A DNA stretch of 9,816 nucleotides from Pseudomonadota bacterium (GTDB taxonomy: Bacteria > Pseudomonadota > Gammaproteobacteria > Burkholderiales > Rhodocyclaceae): positions 1-9,816 of the forward strand of contig JAUPVD010000434.1 in NCBI GenBank assembly GCA_030917225.1, read 5' to 3'. Positions within the stretch are counted from its first letter, which is position 1. The number at the start of each line of letters is the position of its first letter. Shown here piece after piece: positions 1-7,417 of the stretch. The notes below the pieces were generated by a model. The model worked only from the letters and a program-made list of their open reading frames with translations, was not told the DNA's origin and searched no databases. Made by a program: the position numbers and the translations under genes.

Positions 1-573
1 AACTCGCGTGTGCCCATCATCAACGGCCTCACCAACGAGTACCACCCCTGCCAGATCCTCGCCGACATCCTCACCTTCATCGAGCACCGCGGCTCGATCC
101 AGGGCAAGACGGTGGCGTGGATCGGCGATTCGAACAACGTCTGCAACACCTGGTTGCAGGCTGCCGAGATTCTCGATTTCAACGTGCATGTGTCGACGCC
201 GCCGGGCTACGAAGTTGAAGCCGAGCGAGCAGGACTTTATGGCACGGATCATTTCGAGGAATTTGCTGATCCGATGGATGCCGTAAAAGGCGCCGATCTG
301 GTGACCACCGACGTGTGGACCTCGATGGGCTTCGAGGCCGAGAACGAGGAACGTATGCGTGACTTTGCCGACTGGCAGGTCGATGCCGACATGATGTGTG
401 CTGCCAACAAGGATGCGGTATTCATGCATTGCCTGCCGGCGCACCGTGGCGAGGAAGTTTCCGCCGAAGTGATCGATGGCCCGCAGAGCGTGGTCTGGGA
501 CGAGGCGGAAAACCGCCTGCACGTACAAAAGGCGCTGATGGAGTATCTGCTCCTCGGCCGCGTCAACAATTAA
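1..573 (+). CDS. argF: Ornithine carbamoyltransferase, C-terminal part (5' end outside window)
   Basis: It transfers the carbamoyl group from carbamoyl phosphate to ornithine, giving citrulline, in cytoplasmic arginine synthesis. The frame is open from base 1, and 190 residues are present. Full-length enzymes have about 305-310, so roughly 115-120 N-terminal residues, including the carbamoyl-phosphate STRT loop, lie off the left edge. Visible signatures, numbered from the first complete codon: HPCQ at 15-18, the ornithine-loop DVWTSMG at 104-110, and HCLP at 143-146, whose Cys is the catalytic cysteine of the family. A GTG at base 10 opens a shorter frame but is internal, because conserved OTCase sequence runs up to the edge. 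The stop is followed 19 nt later by argG, the next pathway step, so cotranscription is likely. The identification is firm; only the 5' end is missing. Confidence 0.97.
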   Translation, partial: NSRVPIINGLTNEYHPCQILADILTFIEHRGSIQGKTVAWIGDSNNVCNTWLQAAEILDFNVHVSTPPGYEVEAERAGLYGTDHFEEFADPMDAVKGADLVTTDVWTSMGFEAENEERMRDFADWQVDADMMCAANKDAVFMHCLPAHRGEEVSAEVIDGPQSVVWDEAENRLHVQKALMEYLLLGRVNN

Positions 574-580
574 CCTTTGC

Positions 581-585
581 AGGAA
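581..585 (+). promoter_or_regulatory. Ribosome binding site of argG
   Basis: AGGAA lies 7 nt before the ATG at 593, in the short argF-argG gap. It supports that start, which also gives the expected argininosuccinate synthase N-terminus. Confidence 0.7.
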
Positions 586-592
586 AAACAAG

Positions 593-1822
<1,230 letters not shown>

Positions 1823-1825
1823 GAG

Positions 1826-2047
1826 ATGAACGGAACGCTGTTCGGCTACACCGAAGAGCAGGTCGCAGATTTTATGTCGACCTGGGGGGTCGGCGCGTTC
1901 ATCCTGTTCATGCTGTTCATCATCGGCGAGATCGCCTGGAAGTCGAAGGCCGGCAAGACTGGCACCATGGTGCTGTTTTTTGTTCTGGCCTTCGGCATGC
2001 TGGGCTTCATCGCCAAGGCTGTCATTCAGAAAATCTGGGGAATTTGA
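1826..2047 (+). CDS. DUF2788 family small inner-membrane protein
   Basis: A 73-residue protein of unknown function. Two hydrophobic segments are visible, at about residues 21-37 and 47-65, joined by a short basic loop (KSKAGKTG, 39-46). This predicts a helical hairpin in the inner membrane. The length, the N-terminal LFGYTEEQ and the [18 protein letters not shown] helix match what I recall of DUF2788, small proteins found mainly in beta- and gammaproteobacteria. The ATG at 1826 is 3 nt after the argG stop, with only a weak purine stretch (AAGAAGTAAGAG) upstream, so it is probably translated by coupling to argG. The next gene starts 1 nt after its stop. No catalytic residues are apparent and no function can be assigned. 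The family match is from memory; the two-helix prediction is from the sequence. Confidence 0.85.
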   Translation: MNGTLFGYTEEQVADFMSTWGVGAFILFMLFIIGEIAWKSKAGKTGTMVLFFVLAFGMLGFIAKAVIQKIWGI

Positions 2048-2048
2048 A

Positions 2049-2360
2049 ATGTCGCAATTTGATAGCGTATCCGTCGTCAAGAAAGCCAACGTCTACTTCG
2101 ACGGCAAGTGCGTCAGCCATACGGTGCTGATGGCAGATGGCAGCAAGAAGACCGTCGGCGTCATCCTGCCTTCGTCGCTCGTCTTCAACACCGGCGTACC
2201 GGAAATCATGGAAGGTGTCGGCGGTTCTTGCCGCGTCAAGCTCAAGGGCGAGTCGGAGTGGAAAACCTACGGTGAAGGCCAGTCCTTCAACGTGCCTGGC
2301 AACTCGTCGTTCGAGATCGCCTGCGACGAGCCGTATCACTACGTTTGCTATTTCTGCTGA
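2049..2360 (+). CDS. ppnP: Pyrimidine/purine nucleoside phosphorylase (DUF1255, YaiE/PpnP type)
   Basis: Members of this cupin-fold family phosphorolyse several nucleosides (uridine, adenosine, guanosine, xanthosine and others) to the free base and ribose 1-phosphate, which links the gene to nucleoside salvage. The protein has 103 residues, against about 94 in E. coli PpnP. Family hallmarks are the central [15 protein letters not shown] stretch (about 45-59), [22 protein letters not shown] (about 69-90) and a C-terminal aromatic/Cys tail (YHYVCYFC). The frame is also open upstream to 1980, but that part overlaps the DUF2788 gene and has no similarity to the family. ATG 2049 fits the usual start and has GGGG at 2037-2040 as a binding site. 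It follows the DUF2788 stop by 1 nt, so translation is likely coupled. The function is inferred from the family. Confidence 0.92.
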   Translation: MSQFDSVSVVKKANVYFDGKCVSHTVLMADGSKKTVGVILPSSLVFNTGVPEIMEGVGGSCRVKLKGESEWKTYGEGQSFNVPGNSSFEIACDEPYHYVCYFC

Positions 2361-2362
2361 TC

Positions 2363-2370
2363 AGGGAGGT
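2363..2370 (+). promoter_or_regulatory. Strong ribosome binding site of yajQ
   Basis: AGGGAGGT is close to a full anti-16S match. It ends 3 nt before ATG 2374 and fixes the yajQ start; the frame is open far upstream inside ppnP. It is stronger than the sites of the preceding genes, suggesting yajQ is initiated independently rather than by coupling. Confidence 0.8.
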
Positions 2371-2373
2371 CTC

Positions 2374-2868
2374 ATGCCATCGTTCGATTTTTCTTCCGAA
2401 GCCGACATGGAAGCGCTGAAGAACGCGATCGATGTTGTCGGCCGCCAGATCGTTGCGCGCTACGACTTCAAGGGCACCTCGGCCAAGGTCGAGCTGAACG
2501 AGAAGGAAAAGCTCATCACCCTTTACGGCGACTCCGACTTCCAGCTCGACCAGATCAAGGACATCCTCTTCCCTGCCATGGAGAAGAAGGAGAAGGAAAG
2601 CGTCAAGCGCCTCGATCATCAGACCGTGCAGAAGATCTCCGGCAACAAGGTCAAGCAGGAACTGAAGATCAAGATCGGCATCGAGTCCGAGCTGGCCAAG
2701 AAGATCGTCAAGCTGATCAAGGACGGAAAACTCAAGGTGCAGGCCGCCATTCAGGGCGACGCCGTACGCGTCACTGGGGCCAAGCGCGATGACCTGCAGA
2801 CGGCAATCGCATTAGTTACCAAGAGCATCACCGACTTCCCGATCAAGTACGGCAACTTCAGGGACTGA
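2374..2868 (+). CDS. yajQ: YajQ-family nucleotide-binding protein
   Basis: A cytoplasmic protein of 164 residues (family usually about 160-163). YajQ has two similar RRM-like alpha/beta domains and binds nucleotides. Homologues in Xanthomonas and Pseudomonas bind cyclic di-GMP and influence transcription of virulence genes; whether this one does is unknown. Visible landmarks are the N-terminal PSFDFSSEADM, the strand RYDFKGTSA (about 29-37), the very lysine-rich middle (about 67-115, including KKEKESVKRLD and GNKVKQELKIKIG), the repeat-like KIVKLIKDGKLKVQAAIQGDAVRVTGAKRDDLQ region in the second half, and the family-typical end DFPIKYGNFRD. The start is ATG after AGGGAGGT. It is the last gene of the arg-ppnP string; its final codons and stop form one arm and the loop of a perfect hairpin. 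Confidence 0.96.
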   Translation: MPSFDFSSEADMEALKNAIDVVGRQIVARYDFKGTSAKVELNEKEKLITLYGDSDFQLDQIKDILFPAMEKKEKESVKRLDHQTVQKISGNKVKQELKIKIGIESELAKKIVKLIKDGKLKVQAAIQGDAVRVTGAKRDDLQTAIALVTKSITDFPIKYGNFRD

Positions 2869-2883
2869 TCCGTCCCTGAAGTT
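2854..2883. terminator. Perfect 12-bp hairpin overlapping the yajQ stop, between convergent genes
   Basis: AACTTCAGGGAC (2854-2865) and GTCCCTGAAGTT (2872-2883) are exact reverse complements around a 6-nt loop, TGATCC, which contains the yajQ stop codon. The structure can form in transcripts of either strand and sits between the convergent yajQ and amidotransferase genes. No T-tract follows on either strand (only CCCCTTTT 14 nt further on the plus strand). It could therefore be a weak bidirectional terminator, or a 3'-end-protecting structure, rather than a textbook intrinsic terminator. Confidence 0.45.
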
Positions 2884-2892
2884 GGTAATGCT

Positions 2893-3609
2893 TCAACCCC
2901 TTTTCAGTCCGCGTATCCAGCTCGTGTAGAGCCGTCCGGCCAGTTCACGCATCGCCGGCAGGCGGTACGCAGTTTCCTCCTGCATCTGCTGTGGCGTCTG
3001 GACCGGCAGCGGCAATGCGACCAGTCCAGCCACTTCCTCTTCCCAGCTGCCGCACCAGGTGGCAATCATCTCCGGTGTCATCTCGACGTGGCATTGCATG
3101 GCCAGATGCAGGCCGAGCACGAACATCTGGCTGCCACACCATTCGTTGTGCATCAGTCGCGTTGCGCCGGGCGGGATCGAGAAGGTTTCGCCGTGCCACT
3201 GAAAAACGGTGGCCTTGCCTTTGAAGTCGCCCAGCCAGTGTTCCGCTTCGGCGCTATCGTCCACCGTCGCGTCGCCCCAGCCGATTTCCTTGACGGCATT
3301 GCGCTTGATGGTGCCGCCAAACGCCTTGGCCATCAGCTGACCACCGAGACAGTGACCGATGACCGGAATGTTCGCATCGGCAGCTGCGCGGATCAGTGAA
3401 CACGCCTCATCGATCCAAGGCAGACTGTCGTTCACACTCATCGGACCACCCATGAAGGCGAGCCCGGAGAAGGCTGTCGGTGATGCCGGTACTGCCTCGC
3501 CGGCGTCAATGGCAACGAGCTGCCATGGCACGCCGTTGGCCTCAAGGAATGTGGCAAAATAACCCGGACCTTCGGTCGGAGTGTGGCGAAAAATGGCAAC
3601 TGGTTTCAT
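2893..3609 (-). CDS. Class I glutamine amidotransferase-like protein (GuaA-like domain, stand-alone)
   Basis: A cytoplasmic protein of 238 residues with the class I glutamine amidotransferase fold. The nucleophile elbow GHCLGGQ places the catalytic Cys at 87. QCHVE (172-176) corresponds to the QFHPE signature and gives His174 and Glu176, so the triad is complete. The conserved FQWHGETFSIPPGA stretch starts at 136 and an oxyanion-region GGP lies at 54-56. Stand-alone domains of this kind are usually annotated only as glutamine amidotransferases or GMP-synthase-like; some hydrolyse gamma-glutamyl compounds, so the true substrate is unknown. The start MKPVAIFRHTPTEGPGYF is typical of the group. 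There is no strong Shine-Dalgarno. The gene is alone on its strand, convergent with yajQ and head-to-head with the aspartic protease. A promoter-like TAGGCA-N17-TACAAT lies just upstream. Confidence 0.9.
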   Translation of the reverse strand: MKPVAIFRHTPTEGPGYFATFLEANGVPWQLVAIDAGEAVPASPTAFSGLAFMGGPMSVNDSLPWIDEACSLIRAAADANIPVIGHCLGGQLMAKAFGGTIKRNAVKEIGWGDATVDDSAEAEHWLGDFKGKATVFQWHGETFSIPPGATRLMHNEWCGSQMFVLGLHLAMQCHVEMTPEMIATWCGSWEEEVAGLVALPLPVQTPQQMQEETAYRLPAMRELAGRLYTSWIRGLKRG

Positions 3610-3625
3610 GGCAGGCAGCAGATGG

Positions 3626-4264
3626 ATGATGCGCTATTGTATGGCGGTGGCAGTCCTCTGCCTACCGCCGGTTGGTGCCATCGCGGCCAATGTTTCCGTC
3701 GCCGGCATTTTCCCCGGTAAGGCCCTGCTGGTGGTCGAGGGCGGCGCACCGCAAACCGTGGCTTTGGGTCAGAGAACGGCTGATGGGGTGCGCGTCGTTG
3801 CCATCGAAGGTGATGTTGTCACGCTGGAGATCGACGGGCAGAAGCGCCAGTTGCGCGTGGGTCAGAACGTGGTCTCGCAGAAATCCTCCGGCGATCGCCA
3901 GCAAACCACGCTGGCGGCAGATACCCAAGGCCATTTTTTCAGCACTGGCGAGGTCAATGGCCGCACGGTTCGCTTTCTTGTCGATACCGGTGCGAGCATG
4001 GTGTCGATGGGTGCTGCCGATGCCGCTCGTATTGGCGTAGACTGGCGTAAGGGACAAGCCGGAATTTCCAACACCGCCAATGGACAGGTGCGTGTCTGGA
4101 AGGTCAAGTTCGACACGGTTCGCGTCGGTGATGTCACGCTTCACGGTGTCGATGGTCTGGTCCACGAGACTGATCTGCCGATAGTTCTGCTGGGTATGAG
4201 TTTCCTGAGCCGCATGGAAATACGCAACGAAGGCTCGACCATGACCCTGAAAAAACGTTTTTGA
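3626..4264 (+). CDS. Exported retropepsin-like aspartic protease (TIGR02281/clan AA type)
   Basis: A predicted single-domain aspartic protease of 212 residues that would act as a dimer outside the cytoplasm. Residues 1-21 look like a signal peptide: an Arg near the start, a hydrophobic core (AVAVLCLPPVGA) and cleavage near AIAA. Residues about 23-85 form a beta-rich N-terminal part (KALLVVEGGAPQTVALGQ, GVRVVAIEGDVVTLEIDG). The catalytic motif FLVDTGAS has D120-T121-G122, and LLGMSFLSRMEI (188-199) is the conserved C-terminal hydrophobic-Gly signature of retropepsins. The physiological substrate is unknown. The frame is also open to 3581 and has an in-frame ATG at 3608, inside the divergent gene's start codon. 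I prefer 3626 (or 3629) because AGG at 3613-3615 precedes it and it gives a clean signal peptide; 3641 would lose the positive charge. It leads a compact group with the next two genes. Confidence 0.85.
   Translation: MMRYCMAVAVLCLPPVGAIAANVSVAGIFPGKALLVVEGGAPQTVALGQRTADGVRVVAIEGDVVTLEIDGQKRQLRVGQNVVSQKSSGDRQQTTLAADTQGHFFSTGEVNGRTVRFLVDTGASMVSMGAADAARIGVDWRKGQAGISNTANGQVRVWKVKFDTVRVGDVTLHGVDGLVHETDLPIVLLGMSFLSRMEIRNEGSTMTLKKRF
3636..3664 (-). promoter_or_regulatory. Candidate sigma-70 promoter of the amidotransferase gene
   Basis: Read on the minus strand, TAGGCA (3664-3659) and TACAAT (3641-3636) are 17 nt apart and match the -35 and -10 consensus at 4/6 and 5/6. The predicted start would be near 3629, giving a leader of about 20 nt before ATG 3609. 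The element lies inside the signal-peptide coding part of the divergent protease gene. It was found by eye in a GC-rich genome, so it is tentative. Confidence 0.4.
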
Positions 4265-4269
4265 GGAGG
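4263..4269 (+). promoter_or_regulatory. Ribosome binding site of the small acidic protein gene
   Basis: GAGGAGG overlaps the protease stop codon and lies 5 nt before ATG 4275. It is the main evidence that the following 87-codon frame is a real translated gene. Confidence 0.75.
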
Positions 4270-4274
4270 CGACC

Positions 4275-4538
4275 ATGCCGCACCGGGATCAGGAAATTAC
4301 ACTGCTGCGCCGCGAAATAGAAATGCTGATGGGCGAGCGCCAACTGCTGTTGCAGGTTGTCGGATCCTCGGCCGCGCTGATCGCTTCGCTCGACAGCAAG
4401 CGTTTGCCGGTCGCCGCCGTCGAGGCGGCGGACATGGTGGCGACCATGCTCAACGGCTTGCCGGAAGAGACCTTGCAGGATGCGCTAGGGTCGGTCCACG
4501 CCGAAATCGAGGAAGAAGAGGGCCTTGCGCGCCAGTAA
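4275..4538 (+). CDS. Small acidic protein of unknown function
   Basis: An 87-residue protein I do not recognise. The N-terminal part (about 1-30: QEITLLRREIEMLMGERQLLLQVV) has leucines and charged residues spaced like an amphipathic or coiled-coil helix. A small hydrophobic/alanine-rich segment follows (SSAALIASL), and the C-terminus is acidic (EIEEEEGLARQ). There is no signal peptide and no clear membrane helix, so it is probably cytoplasmic and helical. Support for its being real: a strong GAGGAGG site at the right distance, tight packing (10 nt after the protease, 3 nt before the NUDIX gene), the same strand, and codon use like its neighbours. It might be a dimerising accessory protein, but nothing visible ties it to either neighbour. 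Confidence 0.75.
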   Translation: MPHRDQEITLLRREIEMLMGERQLLLQVVGSSAALIASLDSKRLPVAAVEAADMVATMLNGLPEETLQDALGSVHAEIEEEEGLARQ

Positions 4539-4541
4539 GCG

Positions 4542-5159
4542 ATGAGTCGTCTGGTTGATCTTGAACGCCTGCGGGCCTGCCTTTCCCAGGAGCCTCAGCA
4601 TGCCGGAACCGTTCTTGAGGACGGCTTGACCGATGGGCCGTTGACACCAGCGGCTGTGCTGTTTCCGATTGTCTTGCGCGAGACCGCACCGACGGTGCTG
4701 TTGACCCAGCGTACCGCGCACCTCAAGGACCATGCCGGCCAGATCAGCTTTCCCGGCGGCCGGATCGAACCCGAGGACACCTCCGAACGCCATGCCGCGC
4801 TGCGTGAAACGGAAGAGGAGGTCGGGTTGTCGCCCACTGCCGTCGAGGTGGTAGGTTATCTGCCTGAATACCTCACCAGTACAGGGTTCCGGGTGGTGCC
4901 GGTGGTCGGCTTCGTGACACCGCCGTTTGACTTGCGCCCTGATCCTTTCGAGGTGGCCGAGGTTTTCGAGGTGCCGCTTTCCTTTCTGCTAGACCCCGCC
5001 AATCACCAGCAGCATGAAATCCACTGGCGTGGGAAGCTGCGCCAGTACTACGCCATGCCCTATGGCGACTATTTCATTTGGGGAGCCACGGCGGGAATGA
5101 TCATGTCGCTCTTCCATCGCCTGGAAAACGAGGGCGCCGGTGCCCTCCTGGGCGCCTAG
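4542..5159 (+). CDS. NUDIX hydrolase, CoA pyrophosphatase type (NudL-like)
   Basis: A 205-residue enzyme expected to hydrolyse CoA or acyl-CoA to 3',5'-ADP and (acyl-)4'-phosphopantetheine, trimming CoA pools in the cytoplasm. The UPF0035/CoA-pyrophosphatase signature LLTQRTAHLKDHAGQISFPGG is present at 53-73. The NUDIX box follows, ending in REtEEEVGL (88-96), with metal-binding glutamates at 92-93. The spacing from the Gly-Gly pair to the RE is one residue longer than the textbook box, which I recall as normal for this subfamily. The C-terminal stretch YYAMPYGDYFIWGATAGMI (about 169-187) is also typical. The ATG is 3 nt after the small protein's stop and lacks a clear Shine-Dalgarno, so translational coupling is likely. 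The family is firm; the exact substrate is inferred. Confidence 0.92.
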   Translation: MSRLVDLERLRACLSQEPQHAGTVLEDGLTDGPLTPAAVLFPIVLRETAPTVLLTQRTAHLKDHAGQISFPGGRIEPEDTSERHAALRETEEEVGLSPTAVEVVGYLPEYLTSTGFRVVPVVGFVTPPFDLRPDPFEVAEVFEVPLSFLLDPANHQQHEIHWRGKLRQYYAMPYGDYFIWGATAGMIMSLFHRLENEGAGALLGA

Positions 5160-5161
5160 AT

Positions 5162-5208
5162 GCCATTCCGTACCGCGCATTCCGTGATCCGGAAGGGGGC
5201 GGAATGGC
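5162..5208 (+). terminator. Nested inverted repeat after the NUDIX gene
   Basis: GCCATTCCG (5162-5170) pairs exactly with CGGAATGGC (5200-5208). Inside it, TTCCG (5180-5184) pairs with CGGAA (5190-5194) around TGATC. It begins 3 nt after the NUDIX stop, where a transcript end would be expected, but no T-tract follows. It may be a factor-dependent terminator region or a stabilising structure; the call is tentative. Confidence 0.35.
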
Positions 5209-5271
5209 GGCTGATTTGTGATATCTTCAAAAATTAATGACGATAACCAGGCGCGCTAGCGCCATTGTCCC
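5209..5271 (+). promoter_or_regulatory. Leader of the CobD/CbiB-like gene: AT-rich spacer and 10-bp palindrome
   Basis: After the hairpin comes the most AT-rich stretch of the neighbourhood (5214-5248), as expected of a promoter, but I cannot place a convincing -35/-10 pair (TTGTGA at 5216 has no good partner). GCGCTAGCGC at 5253-5262 is a perfect palindrome, within GGCGC-GCTA-GCGCC at 5250-5263, directly before the TTG start. It could be an operator or a small hairpin hiding the start. It also contains the in-frame TAG (5257-5259) that limits upstream extension of the gene. Confidence 0.35.
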
Positions 5272-6201
5272 TTGAGCCTAGTTTCCCTCATCATCGCCTT
5301 GCTGATCGAGCAGGCAAAGCCACTTTCCTACCGTCAGGTCGTTTTCGGGCCGGTGTCCCGGCTGGCGGATACGCTCGATGGCTGGTTCAATACGGGTGAT
5401 CGGAAGCACGGTGTGCTGGCCTGGATGATCGGTGTTGGCGGGCTGGTGCTGGCCTCCGGCGTTCTTTATGCCCTGCTGTTTTCGCTCAACCCGCTCCTGG
5501 CGCTGGCCCTGAACGTACTGGTGCTTTACCTGACCATGGGTTTTCGCCAGTTCAGCCACTTCTATACCGACATTCAACTGGCGCTGCGCATGGGTGACGT
5601 GATCCGTGCCCGCAATCTGCTCGCCGAGTGGCGCGGCCGATCCTCTGACGGCCTGTCTTCAAGCGATGTTGCCCGGCTGGCCATCGAAGAAGCGCTGGCG
5701 TCTTCGCATCGTCATGTATTTGGCGTACTGTTCTGGTTTGTACTGCTGCCTGGGCCCTGCGGCGCTGTTCTTTATCGTGCTGCGGCGATTTTTTCGGAGC
5801 ACTGGGGGCGGCGCAACGATGATCCGTTGCAAGGCGAGTTTGCCAGCTTTGCCCAGCAGGCCTTTGATGTCATCGACTGGCTGCCGCTGCGGGCAACCGC
5901 TGCTGCTTTTGCTGTCGTTGGTGACTTTGAAGACGCGGTTTATTGCTGGCGGACGCAGGCCGCAAAATGGCCGGATGACGGCATGGGTATCGTGCTGGCC
6001 AGTGGTGCCGGTGCGCTTGGCGTGCGCCTGGGAATGCCGGTAGTGGAGAGCGGCGAAATTGCCGACCGGGTAGAGTTGGGGACCGGCGACGAAGCCGATG
6101 TCGATTTCATGCAGAGTGCGGTGGGCCTCGTCTGGCGCGCCATCGTGCTATGGTTGGTTTTATTGCTTTTGTTGGGGCTTGCCAGTTTGGTGGGCGGTTG
6201 A
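5272..6201 (+). CDS. CobD/CbiB-family integral membrane protein
   Basis: A 309-residue inner-membrane protein. True CbiB (CobD) attaches aminopropanol to adenosylcobyric acid in cobalamin synthesis. This betaproteobacterial branch resembles it but stands alone, so its reaction is unproven; the related AmpE is a signalling membrane protein. Hydrophobic segments lie near residues 3-13, 48-70, 72-90, 149-175 and 286-307. CbiB-like landmarks are LLPGPCGAVLYRA (158-170) and DVIDWLPLRATAAAFAVVGDFEDAV (199-223). The start is TTG at 5272: an in-frame TAG sits at 5257, the next in-frame ATG falls inside the second hydrophobic segment, and the resulting N-terminus SLVSLIIALLIEQAKPL fits the family. No good Shine-Dalgarno is visible, so expression may be low. 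The thiolase gene begins 25 nt after its stop. No cobalamin gene occurs in the window. Confidence 0.82.
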   Translation: MSLVSLIIALLIEQAKPLSYRQVVFGPVSRLADTLDGWFNTGDRKHGVLAWMIGVGGLVLASGVLYALLFSLNPLLALALNVLVLYLTMGFRQFSHFYTDIQLALRMGDVIRARNLLAEWRGRSSDGLSSSDVARLAIEEALASSHRHVFGVLFWFVLLPGPCGAVLYRAAAIFSEHWGRRNDDPLQGEFASFAQQAFDVIDWLPLRATAAAFAVVGDFEDAVYCWRTQAAKWPDDGMGIVLASGAGALGVRLGMPVVESGEIADRVELGTGDEADVDFMQSAVGLVWRAIVLWLVLLLLLGLASLVGG

Positions 6202-6213
6202 TGAAGTTGAAAA

Positions 6214-6219
6214 GAGAGG
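6214..6219 (+). promoter_or_regulatory. Ribosome binding site of the thiolase gene
   Basis: GAGAGG ends 7 nt before ATG 6227. It decides between this start and a frame that is open back to 6098 inside the preceding gene; the latter would add 43 residues with no thiolase similarity. Confidence 0.75.
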
Positions 6220-6226
6220 TTTAAAA

Positions 6227-7408
6227 ATGAGCAGAGAAGTCGTTGTCCTCAGCGCAGTTCGTTCCGCCATCGGTGCTTTCGGTGGCTCCCTCGCCGATTT
6301 CGAAGCCAGCGAGCTGGCCGGTATCGTCATGAAGGAATCGGTCGCCCGCTCCGGCGTCGATCCGCAGCAGATCAATTACGTCACTGTCGGCAACTGCATG
6401 CCGACCGATTCGCGCTACGCCTACGTTTCGCGTGTCGCCTCTATTCAGGCCGGCCTGCCGATGGAGTCCGTGGCCATGCAGGTGAGCCGTCTGTGCTCTT
6501 CCGGCCTGCAGGGTATCGTCACCACCGCCCAGAACATCATGCTCGGCGATGCCGACTACGGTATCGGCGGCGGCGTCGAAGTCATGTCCAAGGCAGCCTA
6601 CCTGATGCCGGCACTGCGCACCGGTGCCCGCATGGGTGACACCAAGGCCATCGACAGCATGGTTGCCGTGCTGACCGACCCGTTTGGCGTCGGCCACATG
6701 GGTATCACTGCCGAGAACCTCGCTGCCAAGCACGGCATTACCCGCGAGCAGCAGGACGCGTTTGCGGTCGAGTCGCAGCGTCGTGCAGCGGTGGCCATTG
6801 CCGAAGGCCGCTTCAAGTCGCAGATCGTGCCGATCGTCAAGCAAACCCGCAAGGGCGAAGTGGTGTTCGACACCGACGAGCATCCGAAGGCCAACACCAC
6901 GATGGAATCGCTGGCCAAGATGAAGCCGGCCTTTAAAAAGGACGGTACGGTCACGGCCGGTAACGCTTCCGGCATCAACGACGGTGCTGCCTTCTTCGTA
7001 CTGGCAGCTGCCGATGTTGCAGCCAAGGCCGGCCAGAAGCCGATCGCCCGTCTGGTTTCCTATGCGGTTGCCGGCGTGCCGAACGACATCATGGGTGAAG
7101 GCCCGATCCCGGCGTCGCGCCTGGCGCTCAAGAAGGCTGGCTTGACGCTGGACCAGATGGACGTCATCGAGTCGAACGAAGCTTTCGCAGCCCAGGCCTT
7201 GTCGGTTTCCAAGGTGCTCGGTCTCGATCCGGCCAAGACCAATACCAACGGCGGCGCCATCGCCCTTGGTCACCCGGTTGGCTGTTCCGGCGCGTTCATC
7301 GCCACCAAGGCACTGTACGAACTGCAGCGCACCGGCGGCAAGTACGCGCTGGTGACCATGTGTATCGGCGGCGGTCAGGGTATCGCGACCATCTTCGAAC
7401 GCGTGTAA
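6227..7408 (+). CDS. Acetyl-CoA acetyltransferase / beta-ketothiolase (PhaA/BktB-like)
   Basis: A cytoplasmic thiolase that interconverts two acyl-CoAs with a 3-ketoacyl-CoA plus CoA, either condensing acetyl-CoA (PHB or other polyester precursors) or cleaving in beta-oxidation. It has 393 residues, the standard length. All catalytic residues are visible: nucleophilic Cys90 in SRLCSSGLQG, His349 in ALGHPVGCSGA, and Cys379 in VTMCIGGGQG. The HMG at 157-159 matches the His-Met pair of short-chain biosynthetic thiolases, and TAGNASGINDGAA (243-255) is the family's Asn-Asp signature. From memory it resembles Cupriavidus BktB closely along its length. A third cysteine, Cys352, lies three residues from the catalytic His, where related enzymes often have Ala. 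The start is fixed by GAGAGG. It follows the CbiB-like gene by 25 nt and ends at a strong terminator. Chain-length preference and direction cannot be read from the sequence. Confidence 0.94.
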   Translation: MSREVVVLSAVRSAIGAFGGSLADFEASELAGIVMKESVARSGVDPQQINYVTVGNCMPTDSRYAYVSRVASIQAGLPMESVAMQVSRLCSSGLQGIVTTAQNIMLGDADYGIGGGVEVMSKAAYLMPALRTGARMGDTKAIDSMVAVLTDPFGVGHMGITAENLAAKHGITREQQDAFAVESQRRAAVAIAEGRFKSQIVPIVKQTRKGEVVFDTDEHPKANTTMESLAKMKPAFKKDGTVTAGNASGINDGAAFFVLAAADVAAKAGQKPIARLVSYAVAGVPNDIMGEGPIPASRLALKKAGLTLDQMDVIESNEAFAAQALSVSKVLGLDPAKTNTNGGAIALGHPVGCSGAFIATKALYELQRTGGKYALVTMCIGGGQGIATIFERV

Positions 7409-7417
7409 ACTCTCCTG

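Noticed and set aside
1980..2048. Upstream extension of ppnP
   Set aside because: It would overlap the DUF2788 gene and add residues absent from the family; ATG 2049 gives the normal length.
3581..3625. Longer N-terminus of the aspartic protease
   Set aside because: The frame is open, but these codons lie in or over the divergent amidotransferase start and would bury the signal peptide behind extra residues.
3662..4276. A 204-codon minus-strand frame opposite the aspartic protease
   Set aside because: No motif, no ribosome site; the plus strand carries a clear signal peptide and DTG motif.
5160..5271. Cobalamin riboswitch before the CbiB-like gene
   Set aside because: The gap is only 112 nt, too short for the usual 200-nt element, and no B12-box-like sequence is visible.
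6098..6226. Upstream extension of the thiolase
   Set aside because: The added residues come from the CbiB-like gene read in another frame; ATG 6227 has a good ribosome site and gives the standard 393 residues.
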